A program made the translations under genes and the position numbers. This document shows positions 1-8,940 of a DNA stretch of 21,040 nucleotides, piece after piece. The first letter of the stretch is position 1. Each line of letters opens with the position of its first letter. The stretch spans positions 1 through 21,040 of the forward strand of contig JBOGWX010000118.1 of the NCBI GenBank assembly GCA_050694055.1, given 5' to 3'. Source of the DNA: WHSV01 sp050694055 (GTDB taxonomy: Bacteria; Actinomycetota; CADDZG01; WHSQ01). The notes beneath the pieces are model-generated. The model was not told where the DNA came from and searched no databases. It saw only the letters and a list, made by a program, of their open reading frames with translations.

Positions 1-332
1 CGGCCGTCCTGCTTGCGGCCGGCAAGAAGGGGAAGCGCTTCGCGCTGCCTCACGCGCGGATCCTGATCCACCAGCCGCACGGCGGTGCCCAGGGACAGGC
101 CGTGGACATCGAGATCCAGGCGAAGGAGATCCTGCGTTACCGTCGTCTGCTGGACCAGATTCTGGCGGACTCATCGGGCCAGGACCTCGAAAAAGTCGCG
201 CGAGACACCGATCGGGACTTCATCATGACGGCGGAAGAGGCCAAGGCCTACGGTATAATCGACGAGGTCATCGTCAGCCGCACCATTCAGGCAGCGGTTG
301 AAAAGGTGACGGCCGCCGCGGCGGCCGGCTAG
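1..332 (+). CDS. clpP: ATP-dependent Clp protease proteolytic subunit, 3' end only
   Basis: This is the C-terminal part (109 complete codons, frame starting at base 3) of the serine peptidase that stacks as heptameric rings and degrades substrates fed by Clp ATPases such as ClpX. Visible are the catalytic-His segment (ILIHQPHGGAQGQA), the following helix (DIEIQAKEIL) and the catalytic-Asp region (ARDTDRDFIMTAEEAKAYG), ending in an Ala-rich tail. The fragment opens with AVLLAAG, which in the family directly follows the nucleophilic Ser (GQAAS motif), so that Ser should lie only two or three codons left of base 1. The stop is 23 bases before clpX, consistent with a clpP-clpX operon. Many actinobacteria have tandem clpP1-clpP2; the position next to clpX fits the second copy, but the upstream sequence is not in view. 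Confidence 0.96.
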   Translation, partial: AVLLAAGKKGKRFALPHARILIHQPHGGAQGQAVDIEIQAKEILRYRRLLDQILADSSGQDLEKVARDTDRDFIMTAEEAKAYGIIDEVIVSRTIQAAVEKVTAAAAAG

Positions 333-355
333 CGCTACAAGCGAAGGGGAGTCGG

Positions 356-1630
<1,275 letters not shown>

Positions 1631-1769
1631 CCGAGCGGCAGTGGGTGCGGATCCGGACACCGGTCGCCCGCCACACGGAACCAAGGAGCGCTTCCACTCA
1701 AGCTCAAGTTTTGGTCCCATCTGGCCGCTTACGTCTTGATCGAGTTCGCGCCGCGCGAGAAGAGGTGCC

Positions 1770-3410
1770 ATGAAAGTTAGAGTTGTCATACTGGCCGCTT
1801 TGGGGGTGCTCGGCGTTGCCGCGGTAGCGGTCGCAGGCGCGCTCGGCTATCAGATGTTCTTCGGGGCGTCCACTGACGAGGCAGTGACCCTCGTTCCTCG
1901 TGATGCCGTCGCCTACGGCAACATCTTCCTCGACCCCTCGATGGACCAGAAGCGAGCCATCGGCGACCTGCTCGAGAAGTTCCCCGAGGCGCCCAACACC
2001 GACGAGGCGCGCAACAAGCTCGTCGATTTCCTCGACGAGGGACTTGCCGAGATCGACATGAACTTCGAGGATGACGTCGATCCCTGGTTGGGCGACCAGG
2101 TGGCCGGTTTCGCGTTGATGCCCGAGAACCTCGCGGCGATGGAGAGCGCGGCCCCCCTCGCCGGAGGAGACGCTCCGGCTGCTGCCTTCCTCATCGCGTC
2201 CGACGACGATGCTGCCGCTCTTGATTTCGTCGAGGAGGCGTCGGCCAACAGCGACGACGAGCTGATCGACAAGAGCTACGAGGGCGTCGACTACGTGTTG
2301 AACGAAGCGGAGAACTCGGCCGCCGGGGTCGTCGACGGCTTCCTCGTGATCGGGACGGAGATCGGCCTGGAGGCGGTCGTGGACGTCTCCTCGGGTGAGG
2401 CCAACCTGTCCGAGAGCGGGACCTTCACAGAGACGACCGACGAGCTTACCGAGGACCGGCTCGCGACCCTCTATTTCGACGGGCGAGCCTTCGCCGACGC
2501 GCTCGAGGAGAGCGGCGGCTTTCCGGGTGCCGCGAACTTCGGTGTGTATAGCGGCTTCGGTGGAGCCGGCTTCAACGCCTTCGCCCCCTCGGCCGCTACG
2601 CTGTTCGTCGAAAGCGACAAAGTCGTCTTCGAGTCCACGACGCTGGCGGAGGATGCCGGGGAGCGACAGCTCGTCGAGAATCTGAGCAACGGCCTCCTGC
2701 CGGACTTGCCCGGCGAATCGTGGGGCGCGTTCGGTATCGGGGACCTCGGCGAGAACCTCGAGGAGTTGTACGACACGATGCTCGAGGCCCTCGCAGAGCA
2801 GGGCATGGGTGGGAGTGCGGATGAGCTCGATGCTCAGTTCGAGGCCCAAACCGGGCTCGATCTGCGCGCGGACCTCCTCTCGTGGATGGGCGACGCCGGA
2901 CTCTTCGTGTCCGGCACCGACCCCAACTCCGTGGCCGGCGGGCTCGTGGTCGAGTCGACCGATCCCGCAACCTCGAGTCAGACCATTGCTCGGTTGGAGG
3001 CGCTCATGCAGCAGCAAGGTGCGCCGACCGAGCCATTTAGTGCGGGCGGCGCCGAGGGCTTCAAGGTTGCCATTCCTGGAGCTCCGCAATCGGCGGTGGT
3101 ACTCGCCGGTGACCGGGTGGTCGTAGCCTTCGGCGAACAGGCCGCGGTGAGAGCGTTGGAGAGCTCGGATCCTCTGTCCGAATCGGAGGCTTTCCGGTCG
3201 GCCGGAAGCGGGCTGGGCGACGGCTTCGTAGCGACGGGATACTTTGATGTAGACGCAATACAGAGCCTTGCCGAAGCTGCGGGAGCGGCGCAGTTCCCCA
3301 CCTACGAGCAGGACGTCAAGCCGTGGCTGGAACCGTTTTCGTACGTGACCTTTGGCTCTCGTGCCGACGGAGATCGCCTGGTGCAACGGTTGGTGGTCGG
3401 TATCGACTGA
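1770..3410 (+). CDS. Membrane-anchored DUF3352-family protein of unknown function
   Basis: A 546-residue protein with an uncleaved signal or anchor helix at about 5–28, followed by a large extracytoplasmic domain rich in Asp, Glu, Ala and Gly. The beginning of the mature part (TLVPRDAVAYGNIF) and the repeated DVDPWLGDQVAGF / DVKPWLEPFSYVTF segments fit the DUF3352 pattern of roughly repeated halves; no biochemical activity is known to me for this family. No catalytic motif or LPXTG anchor is visible. The ATG start has GAAGAGGT just upstream. It follows clpX by 139 bases and precedes valS by 27, so it may be cotranscribed with valS. The family assignment rests on sequence style and remembered motifs rather than a profile search. 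Confidence 0.75.
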   Translation: MKVRVVILAALGVLGVAAVAVAGALGYQMFFGASTDEAVTLVPRDAVAYGNIFLDPSMDQKRAIGDLLEKFPEAPNTDEARNKLVDFLDEGLAEIDMNFEDDVDPWLGDQVAGFALMPENLAAMESAAPLAGGDAPAAAFLIASDDDAAALDFVEEASANSDDELIDKSYEGVDYVLNEAENSAAGVVDGFLVIGTEIGLEAVVDVSSGEANLSESGTFTETTDELTEDRLATLYFDGRAFADALEESGGFPGAANFGVYSGFGGAGFNAFAPSAATLFVESDKVVFESTTLAEDAGERQLVENLSNGLLPDLPGESWGAFGIGDLGENLEELYDTMLEALAEQGMGGSADELDAQFEAQTGLDLRADLLSWMGDAGLFVSGTDPNSVAGGLVVESTDPATSSQTIARLEALMQQQGAPTEPFSAGGAEGFKVAIPGAPQSAVVLAGDRVVVAFGEQAAVRALESSDPLSESEAFRSAGSGLGDGFVATGYFDVDAIQSLAEAAGAAQFPTYEQDVKPWLEPFSYVTFGSRADGDRLVQRLVVGID

Positions 3411-3437
3411 CGGTGAAAGGGTGAAAACCAAGAGAAC

Positions 3438-5954
3438 ATGAGCGAGATCGAGCTACGGTGGAGCGCCTTTTGGGAGGAGCAGGGTACCTATCGCTACGAT
3501 CCCTCGCGGGGGCGTGACGAAACCTTCGTCGTCGACACGCCTCCTCCGACCGTAAGCGGTGCTCTCCACATCGGTCACGTCTTCTCCTACACCCATACCG
3601 ATCTGATGGCGCGCTACAAGCGCATGCGCGGGTTCAACGTCTTCTACCCCATGGGGTGGGACGACAACGGCCTGCCCACCGAGCGCCGGGTTCAGAACGT
3701 GTTCAACGTCCGCTGTGATCCCACGTTGCCCTACGATTCCGACCTGGAGCTCAGCTTCGGACGCACCGGCGACACGCTTGCCGTGTCACGCCGCAACTTC
3801 ATCGAGCTGTGCGACGAGGTCGTCAAAGAGGACGAGGCCAAATTCAAGGAGCTGTGGCAAAGGCTGGGGCTATCCATCGATTGGAACCACACCTACGCCA
3901 CCATCGACGAGCACTGCCGCTTCGTCAGCCAGTATTCCTTCATGCGCGTCTTGGAAAAGGGCGAGGCCGAGCTGCGCGAGGCACCGACCATGTGGGACAT
4001 CGATTTTCAGAGTGCGGTCGCCCAGGCCGAGGTCGAGGATCGAGAGCGCGACGGCGAGTTTCAACGCATCCGCTTCCACGTCGAGGGCGGCGGCGACTTC
4101 ATGGTCGCGACTACGCGGCCCGAGCTTCTGCCTGCCTGCATCGCGGTCGCCGCCCATCCCGAGGACGAGCGCTACCGGAACCTCATCGGTTCGACCGCGA
4201 TAACGCCGCTGTTCGGTGCCCCCGTTCCGATCGTCGCCGACGAGAACGCCGATCCCACCAAGGGCACGGGAATCCTGATGATCTGCACCTTCGGCGACGC
4301 GGCCGACGTCGAGAAATGGCGTGAGCTCCGTGTGCCGGCGCGCGAGGTAATCGGACGCGACGGCCGAATCAAGAGTGCGCCGTGGGGCGAGGACCACTGG
4401 CAATCGATCGACCCCGACTCGGCGCGCACCGCCCACGACAAACTCGCGGGCCTCTTCGTCAACCAGGCGAGGCACGCGATCGTCGATCTGTTGAACGATG
4501 CCGGTGCCGTCGCCGGCGAGCCGGAGAAGACTCGTCGCATGGTCAAGTTCTTCGAGAAGGGGGATAGGCCGCTCGAGTTCGTCGTCTCGCGGCAGTGGTT
4601 CATCAATGTCCTGGACAAGAAGGACAAGCTCATCGAGCAGGGGCGCCGGATCACGTGGCGTCCGGACATGTTCCGCAAGCGCTACGAGGACTGGGTCGAC
4701 GGCCTCAACCAAGACTGGTCGGTGGCCCGCCAGCGCTACTTCGGCGTTCCGATCCCCGTGTGGTACGGCGTCGACCCGGACGGACGAGTCGACTACTCCA
4801 AGCTGATCCTTCCACGCAAGAAAGACCTGCCGGTCGATCCGTCGGCCGAGACTCCGCATGGCTTCTCAGAAGACCAGCGCGGCGAGCCGGGCGGCTTCGT
4901 CGGCGATCCTGATGTCTTCGATACCTGGGCGACCTCGTCGCTGACGCCGCTGATCACCTCGGGGTGGCCAGACGACGAGGAACGTCACCGCGAGCTCTAT
5001 CCCACCGACGTTCGTCCGCAGGGCCACGACATCATCAGAACGTGGGCCTTTACGACGATCACCCGGGCCTATCTCGAGGATGCGTCGATCCCCTGGCACA
5101 ACGTGGCCATCTCGGGATGGATCCTGGACCCCGACAGAAAGAAGATGTCGAAGTCCAAGGGCAACACGATCGTCCCGACCGAACCCCTGGATGAGTTCGG
5201 GCCGGATGCCGTGCGCTACTGGGCGGCGTCGGCTCGACTCGGCGTCGACACCGCGATCGATTCCAAGGTCTTCAGGGAAGGCAAGCGCCTCGTCACCAAG
5301 ATGCGCAATGCGGCACGACTCGTCCAGAGTTTCGAGGGCGAAGGGTCCCCGCCGTCGCAGCCGCTCGATCGCGCTCTGATCGCCCGGCTCCGCACACTCG
5401 TCCAGGAGGTCACCGCGAGCTGGGAGGGGTGGGACCACGCCGGCGCGCTCGCGGCGACGGAATCGTGGTTCTGGGGTGACTTCTGCGACAACTATCTCGA
5501 GCTGTCCAAGACCCGTGCGTATGCCGGAGACGCCTCGGCCCTAGGGACCCTTCGGACCGGCCTCGACGTGGCCATCCGCCTGTTCGCACCCGTGCTTCCC
5601 TACATCACCGAGGAACTCCACAACACCGGTCGCGCCGAGCCCTCATCGGTGCACCGATCCAACTGGCCCGTGCCGTCGGAGCTGCCCGAGTCCGAAGACG
5701 ACGGATGTTTCGACGCGGGAGTCGCGGTCCTCACTCAGATTCGCAAGGCGAAGTCGGAGGTCAAGGTCTCCCTGCGGGTTCCGGTCGAGCATGCTGAAGT
5801 GCGCGGGTCTCAGACGCAACTCGATCTGTTCGAGCGGGTCAAAGATGACGTTGCCTCGACCGTGAACGTCCGCCATTTCGAGCTGGTGGTCACCGACGAT
5901 GTCGAGGGCCTGTCGGTTGCGGTAGAGCTCGGCGACGCCGAGCCCAGGGATTAG
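3438..5954 (+). CDS. valS: Valyl-tRNA synthetase, short form
   Basis: This class I synthetase charges tRNA-Val with valine in the cytoplasm and edits mis-attached threonine. HIGH is at residues 44–47 (ALHIGHVFSYTHTD) and KMSKS at 569–573 (KKMSKSKGNT). The CP1 editing domain contains VATTRPELLPACIAVAAHP, and the zinc/CP region has DTWATSSLTP. The signature GWDDNGLPTERRVQN near residue 75 marks the actinobacterial/archaeal-like ValS type, from my knowledge of the family. The 838-residue length leaves about 265 residues after KMSKS, shorter than in E. coli ValS, so the C-terminal coiled-coil arm appears absent or reduced. No in-frame start lies between the upstream stop codon and the ATG at 3438; the ribosome binding site is weak (AAAGGGTG, rather distant). 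folC begins two bases after its stop. Confidence 0.96.
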   Translation: MSEIELRWSAFWEEQGTYRYDPSRGRDETFVVDTPPPTVSGALHIGHVFSYTHTDLMARYKRMRGFNVFYPMGWDDNGLPTERRVQNVFNVRCDPTLPYDSDLELSFGRTGDTLAVSRRNFIELCDEVVKEDEAKFKELWQRLGLSIDWNHTYATIDEHCRFVSQYSFMRVLEKGEAELREAPTMWDIDFQSAVAQAEVEDRERDGEFQRIRFHVEGGGDFMVATTRPELLPACIAVAAHPEDERYRNLIGSTAITPLFGAPVPIVADENADPTKGTGILMICTFGDAADVEKWRELRVPAREVIGRDGRIKSAPWGEDHWQSIDPDSARTAHDKLAGLFVNQARHAIVDLLNDAGAVAGEPEKTRRMVKFFEKGDRPLEFVVSRQWFINVLDKKDKLIEQGRRITWRPDMFRKRYEDWVDGLNQDWSVARQRYFGVPIPVWYGVDPDGRVDYSKLILPRKKDLPVDPSAETPHGFSEDQRGEPGGFVGDPDVFDTWATSSLTPLITSGWPDDEERHRELYPTDVRPQGHDIIRTWAFTTITRAYLEDASIPWHNVAISGWILDPDRKKMSKSKGNTIVPTEPLDEFGPDAVRYWAASARLGVDTAIDSKVFREGKRLVTKMRNAARLVQSFEGEGSPPSQPLDRALIARLRTLVQEVTASWEGWDHAGALAATESWFWGDFCDNYLELSKTRAYAGDASALGTLRTGLDVAIRLFAPVLPYITEELHNTGRAEPSSVHRSNWPVPSELPESEDDGCFDAGVAVLTQIRKAKSEVKVSLRVPVEHAEVRGSQTQLDLFERVKDDVASTVNVRHFELVVTDDVEGLSVAVELGDAEPRD

Positions 5955-5956
5955 CA

Positions 5957-7267
5957 GTGTCCTTCGAAGACGCACAGGCTTTCCTCGACGCGCTCGGCAT
6001 CGACGTCATGAAGAGGATGCGTCCCAACACCCAGCGCATCGAGGCCTTATGCGAGGCACTCGATCATCCCGAGCGCGCGGTGCCGGCCGTGCACGTCACG
6101 GGCACCAACGGGAAGACGTCGACCGCTGCGATCGTGTCCTCGTTGCTGGCGGCCACCGGCTTGAGTGTTGGCACCTACACCTCTCCGCATTTACAAACCG
6201 TGCGCGAACGAATCGCACTGAACGGACGAGCGGTCGACGAGATTGCTTTCGGCGATGTCTTCGACCACATTCGGCCTTTCATCGAGTTGGTCGAGAAACA
6301 GCTAGACGAGCGCTTGACTTACTTCGAAGTGCTGACCGCCATGTTCTTCTTGTGGGCCGCCGAGGTTCCCGTAGACGCGATGGTGGTGGAAGTCGGTTTG
6401 GGGGGCCGGTGGGACGCGACCAACGTCGTCACTGCGCCCGTGTCGGTAATAACGAACGTCGGTGTGGATCACACCGGCCTCCTGGGGATGGAGCGCGAGA
6501 CCATCGCGCAAGAGAAGGCCGGCATCATCAAGCCCGGGGCACACGTCGTCACGGCCGAGCGCACGCCGTCGGTCGCTCAGATCATTGCCGGCGAAGCCGC
6601 AAGCACCGGAGCAACGGTGGTGAGCTTGGACAAGGACTTCTCGGTAATCGAGAACCGCATTGCCGTGGGCGGACGCTACCTCACGGTCCGGACCTCGACG
6701 CGCGACTACGAGGGATTGTTCCTCCCCCTGCACGGCAGCCATCAGGGAGTCAACGCCGCCGTCGCTCTTGAAGCCGCCTCGAGGTTTCTCCACAAGCCGC
6801 TCGATCATGAGGTCGTAGCGCAGGGCTTTGAAGAGACCAGTGTCCCCGGCCGGCTCGAGACGATTCGCTTGCAGGGCGAGGAGGCAGTTCCGGTCATCGT
6901 CGACGTCGCGCACAACCCCGACGGCATGTCGGCCCTGGTTTCTGGTTTGCTCGAGGCGTTCGCCTTCGAGAGCGCGGTCATCGTCGTCGGAATCCTGGGC
7001 GACAAGGACTACCGGGGAATGCTCACCGAGCTGACGCGGCTACCGTGCTCGCTCATCGCAACGAATCCGAGCAACGTGCGCTCCGTAGACGTCGACGAGC
7101 TGTCGGCGACGGCGGCCGAGCTCGGCCTCGAGTGTGTGGCCGAACCCGATGTGGCGGCGGCGATCGAGCTGGCACTCGATGAGGCGCGCGCAGCCGAGCT
7201 GGTGTGCGTTACCGGCTCGCACTACGTGGTCGGCGAGGCGCGCGCGCGCCTGGTGAGGACCAACTAA
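5957..7267 (+). CDS. folC: Folylpolyglutamate synthase / dihydrofolate synthase
   Basis: A Mur-ligase-fold enzyme that adds glutamate to dihydropteroate and/or to reduced folates, using ATP, in the cytoplasm. Seen in order: P-loop VTGTNGKTSTA (GTNGKT at 49–54), the TSPHLQTVRERI folate-loop segment, VEVGLGGRWDATNVV, DHTGLLG, EKAGIIKPG (carbamylated-Lys region), HGSHQGVNAAVALEA at the start of the central-to-C-terminal transition, GRLETI, and DVAHNPDGM in the C-terminal domain. The 436-residue length is typical. The GTG start lies two bases after the valS stop, with AGGGA upstream inside the end of valS, so translation is likely coupled to valS. Whether it has both activities or one cannot be decided from motifs alone. 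Confidence 0.96.
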   Translation: MSFEDAQAFLDALGIDVMKRMRPNTQRIEALCEALDHPERAVPAVHVTGTNGKTSTAAIVSSLLAATGLSVGTYTSPHLQTVRERIALNGRAVDEIAFGDVFDHIRPFIELVEKQLDERLTYFEVLTAMFFLWAAEVPVDAMVVEVGLGGRWDATNVVTAPVSVITNVGVDHTGLLGMERETIAQEKAGIIKPGAHVVTAERTPSVAQIIAGEAASTGATVVSLDKDFSVIENRIAVGGRYLTVRTSTRDYEGLFLPLHGSHQGVNAAVALEAASRFLHKPLDHEVVAQGFEETSVPGRLETIRLQGEEAVPVIVDVAHNPDGMSALVSGLLEAFAFESAVIVVGILGDKDYRGMLTELTRLPCSLIATNPSNVRSVDVDELSATAAELGLECVAEPDVAAAIELALDEARAAELVCVTGSHYVVGEARARLVRTN

Positions 7268-7296
7268 CTGCCCTCGCCCGAGGTGCTGTTGCATGC

Positions 7297-8157
7297 TCAG
7301 TCGTCTTCATCTTCTTCATCTTCCTCATCTTCCTCATCTTCCTCTTGTTCGTCGTCCTCGTCCTCATCTTGTTCGTCGTCTTCGTCGTCGTCCCGGTCGC
7401 GGTCTCGCTCTTCCTCCCCGCGCTCCCGCCCCTCCTCGGCCCGGTCCTCCCCGCGCTCCCGCCCCTCCTCGGCCCGCCCCTCGTCGGCCCCCTGGCCCCG
7501 TTGGCCCGGCTCGTGGTCTGGCTTGCCGCCGCCGTTCTTGGATGACGCGCTGCCGGGCGCATCCGGCCGGCCGCGAGGACTTTCCCGGTCGCTCTCTGTG
7601 ACCTCGTCCTTGTCTTCACCCTGTGTGGTCTCGTCCTCGTCCTCGCTCTGTGTGGTCTCGTCCTCGGTTGTCCCTCCGGCGTTTGCGGCGGCCGGGTCGT
7701 CGCCTTGGCCGTGGGGGGCGCCGGGGAGATCGATGCCCAAGTGGCTTCCGAGGCGTGCCACGACCTCCTGAAGCGGGTGGGGGAGTACACCTGCGGAGGC
7801 AAGACCACCAAGAGAAACCGTCGCGGCCACGACTACGGCCGCCGCTCGTGCGAGACCTCCCAGGCGTTCGTGGCGTCGTGATTGTGGCGCTGTCTCGATC
7901 TCAACTCCCGCCGGCTGAGGTTTCTTCAAGGCCGGCTGCGGGCCTGGGGCGAGCTCGACCGCGAGGCCGGTGATCGCGGCGAGGTGGCGGCGTCTCACGT
8001 CTGCCGGAACGGGACGCAGGGGGTAGCCCTGCTCCAGCGCGGCCCCGACGCCGGCCGTATCGGACCCCTCCTGCTCGGCGGTGCGAGCGGTTTCGGTGGG
8101 CGGTTCGGCTCCTGGAAGTTTTCTCATTCTGAAGGAATCAACGTCGCGAGGGCTCAT
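7297..8157 (-). CDS. Probable membrane anti-sigma factor with acidic low-complexity tail
   Basis: A 286-residue single-pass protein encoded directly behind the ECF sigma gene; its ATG overlaps the sigma stop as ATGA and has GGAGG ten bases upstream. The N-terminal 100 residues look cytoplasmic and include PVPADVRRRHLAAI. One transmembrane helix lies at about 101–122 (LARAAAVVVAATVSLGGLAS), followed by LPHPLQEVVARLGSHLGIDLP (125–145). Beyond that is a low-complexity exported region with Thr/Asp/Glu, then Arg/Glu repeats, ending in an almost pure Asp/Glu run. From experience, small actinobacterial membrane proteins paired with ECF sigmas often show this LP-x-P-x-Q pattern; no canonical zinc-binding anti-sigma HxxxCxxC motif is visible. 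Anti-sigma function is inferred from gene pairing and topology. It could instead be a surface protein co-regulated with the sigma factor. It converges on folC with a 29-base gap. Confidence 0.7.
   Translation of the reverse strand: MSPRDVDSFRMRKLPGAEPPTETARTAEQEGSDTAGVGAALEQGYPLRPVPADVRRRHLAAITGLAVELAPGPQPALKKPQPAGVEIETAPQSRRHERLGGLARAAAVVVAATVSLGGLASAGVLPHPLQEVVARLGSHLGIDLPGAPHGQGDDPAAANAGGTTEDETTQSEDEDETTQGEDKDEVTESDRESPRGRPDAPGSASSKNGGGKPDHEPGQRGQGADEGRAEEGRERGEDRAEEGRERGEEERDRDRDDDEDDEQDEDEDDEQEEDEEDEEDEEDEDD
7300..7476 (-). repeat. Low-complexity acidic codon tract plus 33-bp tandem repeat
   Basis: Within the 3' end of the probable anti-sigma gene. Bases 7300 to about 7390 are a degenerate triplet tract (TCTTCATC, TCCTCATC, TCGTCG on the + strand) encoding Asp/Glu almost exclusively. 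Bases 7412–7443 and 7445–7476 are two identical 32-base copies with a 33-base period, encoding the 11-residue unit RAEEGRERGED/E twice. The exact identity of the two copies implies a recent duplication or ongoing slippage. The unit is a multiple of three, so copy changes preserve the frame. Confidence 0.85.
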
Positions 8158-8735
8158 TTGGTAACGGCCTCCGTGCGGATCTTCCGCCTCAGCGACGCGA
8201 TTCCGCGCGCTTGCAACGCCTTTACCGCGTCGGGGCTCTTGCCGACTGCCTGTGCTATCTCCCCAATTCTCAGCCCACCCAAGAAGCGCAGAGCGAGCAC
8301 GTCCCGTTGGTCCACGGACAGACCGTCGAGAGCGTTGCGAATCTCGGCCGTCGACAGCGCAAGCTGACAGTCTTCCTCGACATCGCCTGCGGGCGCCAGT
8401 GTCTGGAGCACGTCCGTTTCGACCAGCTCCAGCGGCCTTCGCTGCCTGCGGCGCCGCTCGTCGATCATGCGCCGGTGGGCGATGGTCACTATCCACGCCC
8501 GAAAGTCCTCGCGCTCACCGGTGAAGGAGGCGAGATTTCTGACCACGCGCAGGAACACCTCGCCGAGGACGTCCTCGGCGTCGGGGCAGTTGCGAGCCCG
8601 CAGATAGCGGATGACCAGCGGTGCAAATTCATCGTAGAGGCTGGTCCACGCTGAGTCCGAGGCTGCGCGCGCCGACTCCAATAGTTGTTGCCAGCCATCG
8701 ATGGCCGTGTCGTCGTCCTCAGCGCGCTGCCTCAT
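8154..8735 (-). CDS. ECF-type RNA polymerase sigma factor (sigma-70 family)
   Basis: A short alternative sigma factor, 193 residues from the ATG at 8735. Region 2 spans about 30–100, with LYDEFAPLVIRYLRARNCPDAEDVLGEVF and the -10-recognition stretch DFRAWIVTIAHRRMIDERRRR; it shows the expected aromatic/basic pattern. Region 4 (about 135–185) is a helix-turn-helix, LSVDQRDVLALRFLGGLRIGEIAQAVGKSPDAVKALQARGIASL. No region 1.1 or 3 is present, which is the ECF layout. The start is uncertain: the frame stays open to an ATG at 8900, and no strong ribosome binding site precedes 8735. I prefer 8735 because the domain then starts at a normal distance. It is followed by its probable membrane anti-sigma with a 4-base overlap and diverges from the Ser-Pro repeat gene. 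It may control both flanks, including itself. Confidence 0.88.
   Translation of the reverse strand: MRQRAEDDDTAIDGWQQLLESARAASDSAWTSLYDEFAPLVIRYLRARNCPDAEDVLGEVFLRVVRNLASFTGEREDFRAWIVTIAHRRMIDERRRRQRRPLELVETDVLQTLAPAGDVEEDCQLALSTAEIRNALDGLSVDQRDVLALRFLGGLRIGEIAQAVGKSPDAVKALQARGIASLRRKIRTEAVTK
8168..8172 (-). promoter_or_regulatory. Ribosome binding site of the probable anti-sigma gene
   Basis: GGAGG on the minus strand, inside the last codons of the sigma gene and ten bases before the ATG at 8157. It fixes that start over the longer upstream-open frame and over an in-frame ATG ten codons further in. Together with the ATGA overlap it indicates coupled synthesis of the two proteins. Confidence 0.75.
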
Positions 8736-8940
8736 GAATTGGAGCAGATTCGTTCCCCGGTGTTGCTCGGCAAGCACTCGAGCGCCTGCGTTTAAGGGGT
8801 GGTATCGACCGGTCGCAGGTCCGGCTTGATCTTTTCTTTGGTTGCAATCAGCCCGTCCCCTTTTGCATCCCGCTGCCGATAACACCGGTATAGGCATCAC
8901 TGGACGGTGGCCGGGTGTCGGTCAGGAAGGGAGGGCTTAA
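8736..8940. promoter_or_regulatory. Divergent control region between sigma and Ser-Pro repeat genes
   Basis: About 205 bases separate the two divergent start codons. A promoter for each direction is expected here. I could not identify a convincing housekeeping -35/-10 pair or an ECF-type pair in either direction; short candidates (TTGCAT at 8863 with TATAGG at 8889, spacing 20) are too weak to call. If the sigma gene actually starts at the ATG at 8900, most of this stretch would be coding. A strong GGAAGGGAGGG ribosome binding site lies just before 8941 on the + strand. Confidence 0.4.

Noticed and set aside
1641..1674. A nested dyad (CCGG-ACA-CCGG inside GTGG/CCAC) after clpX as a terminator
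   Set aside because: The outer arms pair only with a bulge and there is no T-tract; in GC-rich DNA this is close to chance expectation.
1704..3431. A long minus-strand open frame opposite the DUF3352 gene
   Set aside because: This is typical of high-GC antisense frames: no recognisable domain, Arg/Glu/Gly-rich, and fully covered by a better-supported gene on the + strand.
7268..7296. A short CCTC/GAGG hairpin between folC and the convergent gene as a bidirectional terminator
   Set aside because: The stem is only 4–5 pairs with a tiny loop and no T-tract, too weak to call.
7283..7771. A + strand poly-Ser frame opposite the acidic tail
   Set aside because: It is the antisense of Asp/Glu codons in the probable anti-sigma gene; it has no start signal and an unnatural composition.
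8158..8496. N-terminal extension of the probable anti-sigma to an ATG at 8496
   Set aside because: The extension is Arg/Gly-rich noise antiphase to the sigma gene. The ATG at 8157 has GGAGG and the ATGA overlap.
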